A stretch of 51,374 nt of DNA from the IMG/VR virus record IMGVR_UViG_3300044616_000253, positions 1-51,374 of that record, one strand, 5' to 3'. A program made the position numbers and the translations under genes. Source of the DNA: a virus. A model generated the notes under the pieces. That model saw only the letters and a program-made list of their open reading frames with translations, was not told the origin of the DNA and searched no databases. How positions within the stretch are numbered: position 1 is the first letter of the stretch; each line of letters starts with the position of its first letter. Below, piece after piece: positions 36,578 to 42,259 of the stretch.

Positions 36578-37063
36578 TTATCTTTTTTTAGCCATTGCCT
36601 TAAGAGTTTTAGCTAATGCTTTTCTCTTAGGTGTACAAGTTGGTTTAGTCATTGGAGTACAATATCCTTTATGTTTGGGATTGATTGCTTTTTGTATCCA
36701 TTTTTTATCTCCTGTAGACCCACCTTTTTTTGCCATTACTGGTGTAGAAGAACTACCATCATTCATTCCTGAATTAGGAGCAAGAGTACCTCTATCCATA
36801 GACTGACCCATCTGTGCTTTTTTTACAGGACCACCAGATTTTAAATATGTCTGACCCTTTGGTATTTTTTTATAAAACTTAGCAAGTTCTATATCAGCTT
36901 TATTAATCCTAACCTTTGCTTTGTTCTCTGCTACCTTTTTTCTGTTAGCTTCAACTTTTTTAGCATTCTCAGCCACCTTCTTTTTATTGGCAGCTTCTTT
37001 CTTAGCTTTTTCTTTACCTTGTTTAATTATAGTAGAGGGTAAATGTCCTATTCCGTGTGGCAT
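36578..37063 (-). CDS. Basic protein joining heptads, GG/KAQ tags and a WIQKAI-type end
   Basis: 161 residues with three parts. Residues 20-58: VxxNxxK heptads (Val at 30, 37, 44, 51; Asn at 33, 40, 47, 54). Residues 74-115: YLKSGGPVKKAQMGQS and MAKKGGSTGD; KAQMG matches the KAQxG tags in the giant cargo proteins. Residues 121-161: WIQKAINPKHKGYCTPMTK and PKRKALAKTLKAMAKK, a C-terminal type seen in many aquatic-phage basic proteins. It thus combines three of the array's signatures in one chain. Function unknown; the link to the cargo proteins suggests a virion location. Confidence 0.8.
   Translation of the reverse strand: MPHGIGHLPSTIIKQGKEKAKKEAANKKKVAENAKKVEANRKKVAENKAKVRINKADIELAKFYKKIPKGQTYLKSGGPVKKAQMGQSMDRGTLAPNSGMNDGSSSTPVMAKKGGSTGDKKWIQKAINPKHKGYCTPMTKPTCTPKRKALAKTLKAMAKKR
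36890..36985 (-). repeat. 21-bp-periodic coding repeat (heptads, second copy)
   Basis: Four consecutive 21-base units encode VAENAKK, VEANRKK, VAENKAK, VRINKAD in perfect register. They are closely related to the units at 34149-34409 and 37085-37252, which suggests duplication between genes. Confidence 0.7.
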
Positions 37064-37069
37064 GACTTA

Positions 37070-37582
37070 TTAATTTTTATAACGTGCTGTGTTTGCAGCA
37101 ACTTTTTTATTAGCAGCTACTTTTTTCTTATTAGCTGCAACCATTTTTTTATTGGCTGCTACCTTAGCTGCATTTGCCGCTACCTTTTCTTTATTAGTTG
37201 TAGCTTTAGTTTGTTGACCAGCTGCTTTTACTTTAGCCTTATTTGCAGTAATCTGTTCCTTACGTGCAGCAGATACCTTAGAAGCACTTTCCTTTTTTTC
37301 AATGCTTACATTGAGTTTGTAAGGTGATGCATTATAAGCTTCAATACCTTTATTTGCAGCATATGTAGCTGCTACACCTGCACCAAAACGGTTTCTACCA
37401 ACTCTTCTTTTAAATTTTTTAGCTTCACTAGCAGCTTTTTCTAATTCATCCCCTTGTTGTTTAGGATTCATTTTTTGTGCAAGAACCCTTGGATTCTTTT
37501 TAAGCTTGCTACTTTTAATACCAGCTTTTACTGATTTACCAATAGCTGACCCAATATCTTTCATTAAAGTTGTCTTTGACAT
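37070..37582 (-). CDS. Lys/Ala/Asn-rich heptad-repeat protein, paralogue-like
   Basis: 170 residues. A basic N-terminal half is followed by a Gly/Ala stretch at 65-80 (RFGAGVAATYAANKG) and then, from about 111, VxxNxxK heptads (111, 118, 134, 141, 148, 155) ending VAANTARYKN. The order basic part, Gly/Ala stretch, heptads matches the 224-residue protein at 34146-34820, whose end is VAANKAKYK. The two are probably paralogues. One step of 6 residues near the end breaks the register. Spacing to neighbours is 6 and 11 bases. Trimeric coiled coil is predicted from the Asn pattern, not shown. Confidence 0.8.
   Translation of the reverse strand: MSKTTLMKDIGSAIGKSVKAGIKSSKLKKNPRVLAQKMNPKQQGDELEKAASEAKKFKRRVGRNRFGAGVAATYAANKGIEAYNASPYKLNVSIEKKESASKVSAARKEQITANKAKVKAAGQQTKATTNKEKVAANAAKVAANKKMVAANKKKVAANKKVAANTARYKN
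37085..37252 (-). repeat. 21-bp-periodic coding repeat (heptads, third copy)
   Basis: Units encoding ITANKAK, VKAAGQQ and then VAANAAK, VAANKKM, VAANKKK, VAANK follow one another. The DNA of the last four is very similar unit to unit, so this may be a slippage-prone tract. Confidence 0.7.
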
Positions 37583-37593
37583 ATCTATATATT

Positions 37594-37932
37594 TTATGAT
37601 TTAGTTACTTTTCTTCCCATACCTACTCTAGACTTCTCAGCTTTTTTAGCAGCTAGTTTAGAAGGAGTAAGTTGGTATTTTGTTTTTGGTGTCTTAGAAG
37701 AAACCTTTTTTGTAGGGCGGCAGTATTCATTTTTACCACCAGCCCCACAAGCTTTTCCAGACTTTGTATCTTGCCATTTCTCTGCTTGCCATCTTTTAAG
37801 ATCACTTCCTGCTTTAGTCTTTCTAACTGTGCCTGAACCTTTACGGCATTTGGCAATAGCTTGAGAAGCTCTAGCTGAAGGGAACACAGCGTACTGTGCT
37901 TTTACTTTTGTATAGCATGCATCTTTAGGCAT
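37594..37932 (-). CDS. DUF5872-like basic protein
   Basis: 112 residues. CYTKVKAQYAVFPSARASQA, then AIAKCRKG, then LKRWQAEKWQDTKSGKACG and EYCRPTKKVSSKTPKT. This is the pattern of DUF5872, a small domain I associate with aquatic phages and large eukaryotic viruses; the usual conserved Cys, W-x-x-E-K-W and CRP-x-KRVS-x-KTPKT are present. The C-terminus is a basic tail. It lies 5 bases after the 67-residue gene. The family's role is not established; its basic charge and its neighbours suggest a packaged protein. Confidence 0.8.
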   Translation of the reverse strand: MPKDACYTKVKAQYAVFPSARASQAIAKCRKGSGTVRKTKAGSDLKRWQAEKWQDTKSGKACGAGGKNEYCRPTKKVSSKTPKTKYQLTPSKLAAKKAEKSRVGMGRKVTKS

Positions 37933-37937
37933 GATAA

Positions 37938-38141
37938 TTAGTTATTAGGTTCAGCAGTCTTAGGAGCTGTATTTCCTCTTCCACCTGCCCAACCACCAGG
38001 GTTAGTTTGTACAGATACTTTGCCATTAAGTCCTGGCATAACACCTTTTGTACTTGGTACCTTCTGTACCGGTAGGTTGCCATTAAGACCAACCTTCACT
38101 CCACCTACTTTTCCTGTAGATTTTTTTGCTGTAGTTTTCAT
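37938..38141 (-). CDS. Small basic Gly-rich protein (67 aa), first gene of the basic array
   Basis: I choose the ATG at 38141 (MKTTAKKSTGKVGGVKVGL) rather than an upstream one, because the longer frame would overlap the preceding gene by 26 bases and add an atypical hydrophobic start. The chain holds two copies of a small unit, VGLNGNLPVQ and PGLNGKVSVQ, then WAGGRGN. Very basic, without cysteine. It lies 10 bases after the 338-residue gene and leads directly into the array. No family recognised. Confidence 0.7.
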   Translation of the reverse strand: MKTTAKKSTGKVGGVKVGLNGNLPVQKVPSTKGVMPGLNGKVSVQTNPGGWAGGRGNTAPKTAEPNN

Positions 38142-38151
38142 TATATACAAA

Positions 38152-39168
38152 TTAAGAATTCCATAACCTTTCAACATTGTTATTAAGATCCTTCAGAACA
38201 TCCTCATTTAGAGGGTTTTTCAAGAACTCAACAACGTCAGATGGGTTTCTTCCAAGCATAGTGTTTGACTTAGCATGGTAGATATATCCATCTGCCTTAC
38301 TTATAATATACTTAAAAAATACGGAATCTCTAACAATTGCTTTAATTTTTAATGTTTCCATGTCTAAAGCTGCTGCATCAAGGAAGCCTTGAGCTGCTCT
38401 TTCTTTGTTACCTTCCGTACCTTCACCATTGATGTGTCTATCCATATTGTCATAGATTACATCATTAGGGGTATGTTTTTTATACTGTACACTTGCTGTA
38501 TCCACTGCCTTAGCAATGTAGAACAACTTAGTGCTGTTTTTATCAAATAGTTTCTGCAACTCAGCAAGAGCTTTGTTACGGATTTTCTTGTACTCAGTTC
38601 TAGCACCAGCAGTTTCTTGTTGTTTGTCTAAGTAAAACTTAGGTGGTACTGCTTTTGATCTAGCCTCATCATAGCTACGTGCTATAATAGAAAAACCTCC
38701 TGCTTCAATAGCATAAAGTTTAATTCTATCAAATGGATCTTTAGGATCTAAAAATACTGGCTCATTACCACAAGATAATGATATCTTATTCCAGAAGTCT
38801 GAGTTATCAGGACGTAGTAGTTTAACTTCATTCCAGAATGTAGCGCTTTCAATATCAAGAACATTTGCTGCTAGTTCTTTTTCTATTTCAGCTACAGCAG
38901 TTCTAATTTCTTTAATCTTAGCTGCTCTGTCTTCAGGTTGCATAAGTTTGATGTCTGGAGCAAATTCATTTAGTCCTGTTAAGTATTGAACTACTCCATT
39001 TTTTTCTAGACAAGCCAGTTGCTCAGTGTGAGTCACACCGTCAAATAAAGATAGACCATAATCTTCTAGTCCCATGTTTGATACTGAATTGTCAAAATAT
39101 GGTTTGACTGCAATTGGGGTTACCTTAGCTACCCGCGTCTCTACCATTGTAAAAGTTACATTTTCCAT
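38152..39168 (-). CDS. Conserved protein downstream of the major capsid gene (338 aa)
   Basis: 338 residues, mixed helix and strand, no membrane segment. Segments such as SVSNMGLEDYGLSLFDGVTH, EIRTAVAEIEKELAANVLDI and KIRNKALAELQKLFDKNSTK look like a protein that I have seen next to the capsid gene of crAss-like and other Bacteroidota phages, without a proven role. It has its own promoter-like motif and leader after the capsid-gene terminator, so it can be expressed separately. Candidate roles are capsid auxiliary or completion protein. I see no catalytic motif. Confidence 0.7.
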   Translation of the reverse strand: MENVTFTMVETRVAKVTPIAVKPYFDNSVSNMGLEDYGLSLFDGVTHTEQLACLEKNGVVQYLTGLNEFAPDIKLMQPEDRAAKIKEIRTAVAEIEKELAANVLDIESATFWNEVKLLRPDNSDFWNKISLSCGNEPVFLDPKDPFDRIKLYAIEAGGFSIIARSYDEARSKAVPPKFYLDKQQETAGARTEYKKIRNKALAELQKLFDKNSTKLFYIAKAVDTASVQYKKHTPNDVIYDNMDRHINGEGTEGNKERAAQGFLDAAALDMETLKIKAIVRDSVFFKYIISKADGYIYHAKSNTMLGRNPSDVVEFLKNPLNEDVLKDLNNNVERLWNS

Positions 39169-39186
39169 TTTTTTGTTGGTTTTTAA
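39169..39186 (-). promoter_or_regulatory. Conserved A-rich translation leader (variant)
   Basis: Minus strand TTAAAAACCAACAAAAAA before ATGG. It differs from the leaders of 42155 and 30824 only in the last bases before the start. A second CCAACAA lies a few bases upstream. Confidence 0.5.
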
Positions 39187-39194
39187 TTGTTGGT

Positions 39195-39208
39195 TAAATA
39201 TAGTAAAA
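39195..39208 (-). promoter_or_regulatory. Candidate late promoter before the 338-aa gene
   Basis: Minus strand TTTTACTATATTTA, 26 bases before the ATG, immediately after the terminator of the capsid gene and overlapping its U-tract. TTTTACTATATT is shared with the sites at 16153 and 32765. Confidence 0.5.
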
Positions 39209-39232
39209 AAGGGAGGAGCGTTAACCCCTCCC
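39205..39232 (-). terminator. Rho-independent terminator after the major capsid gene
   Basis: Minus strand GGGAGG and CCTCCC pair perfectly around a 10-base loop (GGTTAACGCT, which may pair further inside), followed by TTTTTT. It lies 22 bases after the capsid stop. A U-tract on the other side makes it potentially bidirectional. Confidence 0.85.
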
Positions 39233-39254
39233 TGTTTTTTACCGGTTGTTTATA

Positions 39255-40871
39255 TTAGAATGATCCACCAGTGATTGGGTTTCTCATAACAATTTTCAAC
39301 ACTTTAGTTGGGTCTTTAACCCAGATAGCTGGCATTGTTTGAGACATCATTACACGGTAACCATTGAATTGTCCTGAAGACTGGAAGCCTTGAGTACGGC
39401 CCATATAGTCCATAGTACCATTCTGATACCACCACTTCAATTGGTTGTCCCAAGACAACTTCAATAAGTAGATGTTATCATTTGTATTATCAGTGATATC
39501 AAAGATAATGAATGAGTAAGAAGACAATGGGAAACCATCAATGATTGGGTTCTCAATATCATTTGTATGAACGTTGTCAAATGCTGGGTTCAACACAAAC
39601 TTAACGTTAGCCAAGAATGGGATAACATAAGAAGTGTAAGCAAATCCAAAGTTCAAGTCCATACCTTTACCAGTGATTGCACCGATATCAGCAGCTTGGA
39701 TAAGAAGACCAGAAGAGATAGCTTCTCTCTTGATAGCTTCATTAACCATACGCATTCCACCCATACCAGTTTGAACTACTAGAGAACGTTTTGGATCTGG
39801 ACCTTGGAACTCAACCTTACCATTGAAGAAGTTGTAGATCTCTCCACGGAACAAATCAAGTGTAAAGTTATTTTTGTTGTATACTCTTTTAAATGAGTTA
39901 TCCAACTGCTTCCAAAGACCCACAGACAATCTGATATCATCTGGACCGTCTTGACGTACTCTACCTCCTTGTCCCCACATCAAGTAAGTCTCAATGTCAG
40001 ATGCAACTTTAGAAAGGTGAGCTGCTTCCATGTTAGTCAAGAATGTACGTGAAAGATCTCCATTGTCAAATGCTTTTTTGACAGAGTCTTTACCCATAAC
40101 CTTAACCATATCCTCCAAAGAGTTGATTGATGGATCAATAGATTTGTCAAATGATCTCCAGATCTCAGTTACAGGAACTGTACCATCTGCATTCATTCCA
40201 CCTTTGATCATCAAATCAGCACGGGAAGAAATAGAATAATGTACGTGTGCTTCTGCTCCTCCTACAAAGTTGTAGAACTCACGGAATCCAGCATTAGTGA
40301 TGATGTCAGAGAAACGCTCTCCATACTCACCTCTTGCAGAACCTTTACGGAACACTTTAGTACCATTAGCCAAATATTTGTGATCAAGATACTTGTAGTT
40401 ATCATTGTTCACAAGTTGTACTGTATAGATGAATCCATCTCCAATTGGAAGGATATCCTCATCTGTGATGTACATCTCAACACCGTTGTATTTGTCATAA
40501 GTGATGATATCACCATGTCCAAACTCACGCTTGTTAAGTTTAATTTTGAATGTAGTACCATCTACACCAAGGAACGTGTTAGGATCCTCAATGTCCTCAA
40601 CAATGTATGGAAGGTCAATGGAAACCGGAGTCTGCCATTTGTACTCTCCACGAGCATTGTCAACCATGATTACATTCTTTCCTCCAAAAGAGGACATCTG
40701 ATAAAGGGGCATTTCAACCTTCTGAGCCATAGCCCATAGGTCTACTGGACCTAAGTCCATTGGTTCTGCATCCTTCAACATGTTTTTTAGGTGGTAAGAA
40801 TCCACATGTGAACTAGCGTTATACGCAGTGTCACGCAGGAATATACCATTGTTTAAAACTGGAGTTGCCAT
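39255..40871 (-). CDS. Major capsid protein (crAss-like, HK97 fold expected)
   Basis: 538 residues, close to the ~500 of crAss-like capsid proteins. Segments such as MATPVLNNGIFLRDTAYNAS, SFGGKNVIMVDNARGEYKW and GSARGEYGERFSDI fit this family as I know it. Genes before it are the portal and a scaffold-like protein, which is the normal tailed-phage order. Expression signs are strong: an unusual leader of AAAC repeats, less AT-biased codons than most neighbours, and a dedicated terminator. No N-terminal delta domain or maturation site is obvious. It would build the icosahedral shell. The HK97 fold is known for relatives and not visible from sequence. Confidence 0.88.
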   Translation of the reverse strand: MATPVLNNGIFLRDTAYNASSHVDSYHLKNMLKDAEPMDLGPVDLWAMAQKVEMPLYQMSSFGGKNVIMVDNARGEYKWQTPVSIDLPYIVEDIEDPNTFLGVDGTTFKIKLNKREFGHGDIITYDKYNGVEMYITDEDILPIGDGFIYTVQLVNNDNYKYLDHKYLANGTKVFRKGSARGEYGERFSDIITNAGFREFYNFVGGAEAHVHYSISSRADLMIKGGMNADGTVPVTEIWRSFDKSIDPSINSLEDMVKVMGKDSVKKAFDNGDLSRTFLTNMEAAHLSKVASDIETYLMWGQGGRVRQDGPDDIRLSVGLWKQLDNSFKRVYNKNNFTLDLFRGEIYNFFNGKVEFQGPDPKRSLVVQTGMGGMRMVNEAIKREAISSGLLIQAADIGAITGKGMDLNFGFAYTSYVIPFLANVKFVLNPAFDNVHTNDIENPIIDGFPLSSYSFIIFDITDNTNDNIYLLKLSWDNQLKWWYQNGTMDYMGRTQGFQSSGQFNGYRVMMSQTMPAIWVKDPTKVLKIVMRNPITGGSF

Positions 40872-40897
40872 GTTTGTTTGTTTTTGTTTGTTTGTTT
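40872..40897 (-). repeat. AAAC-repeat 5' leader of the major capsid gene
   Basis: Between the scaffold-like gene and the capsid ATG the minus strand consists of five to six AAAC units (AAACAAACAAAC, AA, AAACAAACAAAC) right up to ATGG. It has no Shine-Dalgarno sequence and no possible stem, so it is an unstructured leader that should load ribosomes well in a Bacteroidota host. Confidence 0.7.
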
Positions 40898-40901
40898 ATA
40901 A

Positions 40902-42155
40902 TTAAAACCGTTTAAATATATTTCCTTGATTTCTAGGTATTGTTCTCTGTTGAGCTTTTCTAGGTCTTTCATCGTCATCTTCTTGAGCTGATGAAGTGAT
41001 CTTTCTTTGCTCTTCAGTCTTCAACTGTCTTACTACTTTTTCTGTAGCTTGTTTACCACCTATGTCTCTTACTCTTCCTTTGTATCCATCTGGATCAGCA
41101 AGAAGCCATAGTGCTTCAGCAATAAGAGTGTGGTTTGGTTCTACAAACTGATACTTCTCAAGTAAGTGACCAAGTAAGTTTGTAGGCTTACCAGAGATTG
41201 ATGGATAGTTAGGTTGTACAAGACCTGAGTACAAAAGTGACTGAGTCTTCTTATCTAACTTAATACCTCCAAGTTCTCCGGCTACAAGAGTGTTATATAC
41301 ATTATCAGTATATGCCTTAGCTGCTTTTTCTTGTTGATCTTTCTTAACCTCTTGTTCTGCAAGTTGTCTAGCAATGATTTGTTCTTGCATTGCATCTAAC
41401 TTTGGTTTGAACTGTTGAGCTTTCTGACCTAGCTTGTTAAGATCTTTCCAATCTTCAATCTCTGCCTCAATCTCTTCAGCTGTTCCAAATCTTGTAGCAT
41501 GTAAATACTGACGTGCAATTTCTTCTTGGTCATATTCATCTGTAGGATCTAATTCAATGATCTCTTCTACATGAGCAAGAGTTCTAAATAATCCTTTAAG
41601 ATCTTGACCACCGTCAGCTACATACTTAGCAGCAATTTGAAGTTCCTCTGGCAAAGCTTGGAAAAACTCTTTTGGAGTATTTTCTCTAATCTTGTTTTCT
41701 CTTTCTTGGAAGTTTGCTTCAAATAATTCACGGAAGTCTTTTGTTGTATATTCCTCTAATGGTTTGTCATCATCAAAAGGAACTAAAGAACCTTCTTCAA
41801 TCATTTTAGATGCTAACTCAGCAAGACCAGACTTATCTACTTTTGGTCTTCCTTTGTTACCTGCATCTTCTTCTTGAGTAATCAAGTTATTCAACTCTGC
41901 AATTGTCTCTTCAACCTCTTGCTTAGCTTCTTCTTTGCTTGCTACTGTTTCACCAGAAGCAGGCTTGTCAATGAACGTTACATCTACCAGATTCTCATTA
42001 GAGAATACTGACTTAGTTTTTTCTTCTTCTTTATTATCAGGGAGCATAATGTTTTCTGCACCCGGAGTTCCAAAGAGTTCATCCAAATTTACATCTACTT
42101 GACCTACCGTTGTAGTATCAAGGGTCTGATCACTAGTTGGCTTAGTGTCTTCCAT
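40902..42155 (-). CDS. Acidic scaffold-like protein between portal and capsid genes
   Basis: 417 residues. The N-terminal ~150 are very acidic (DNKEEEKTKSVFSNENLVDV; EAKQEVEETIAELNNLITQE), the middle is charged helix (EEIEAEIEDWKDLNKLGQKA; KLDAMQEQIIARQLAEQEVK), and the C-terminus is basic (RPRKAQQRTIPRNQGNIFKRF). Acidic coiled coil with a basic end, placed just before the capsid gene, is the usual profile of a scaffolding protein, whose basic C-terminus binds the capsid protein. No protease motif is visible, and no separate prohead protease is seen nearby. It has the ACCAACAAAT leader. Assignment is by composition and position. Confidence 0.7.
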   Translation of the reverse strand: MEDTKPTSDQTLDTTTVGQVDVNLDELFGTPGAENIMLPDNKEEEKTKSVFSNENLVDVTFIDKPASGETVASKEEAKQEVEETIAELNNLITQEEDAGNKGRPKVDKSGLAELASKMIEEGSLVPFDDDKPLEEYTTKDFRELFEANFQERENKIRENTPKEFFQALPEELQIAAKYVADGGQDLKGLFRTLAHVEEIIELDPTDEYDQEEIARQYLHATRFGTAEEIEAEIEDWKDLNKLGQKAQQFKPKLDAMQEQIIARQLAEQEVKKDQQEKAAKAYTDNVYNTLVAGELGGIKLDKKTQSLLYSGLVQPNYPSISGKPTNLLGHLLEKYQFVEPNHTLIAEALWLLADPDGYKGRVRDIGGKQATEKVVRQLKTEEQRKITSSAQEDDDERPRKAQQRTIPRNQGNIFKRF

Positions 42156-42171
42156 ATTTGTTGGTTTTTAA
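42156..42171 (-). promoter_or_regulatory. Conserved A-rich translation leader
   Basis: Minus strand ATTAAAAACCAACAAAT directly before ATGG, nearly identical to the leader of the gene starting at 30824. The rest of the 104-base gap to the portal stop holds no gene, only AT-rich sequence with a TTATATTGAA box that could be a promoter. Confidence 0.5.
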
Positions 42172-42259
42172 TGTTACTTAATTCAATATAAGAATTTTTG
42201 ATAAGATAAACTTCAGAAATTTAAAATAGAAAAGTCTTTTTTGGCAATATATAGCTAAA

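Noticed and set aside
34009-38141. CRISPR-like array, because of regular repeats in 34-37 kb
   Set aside because: The periodicity is 21 bases within coding frames, with no separate repeat and spacer classes.
38142-38177. Longer start of the 67-aa gene (adding MLKGYGILNLYI)
   Set aside because: It overlaps the previous gene by 26 bases and is unlike the rest of the array, whose members start with short basic ends.
40902-42155. Prohead protease in the scaffold-like gene
   Set aside because: No Ser-His or Asp-type protease motif could be found; composition is that of a scaffold.
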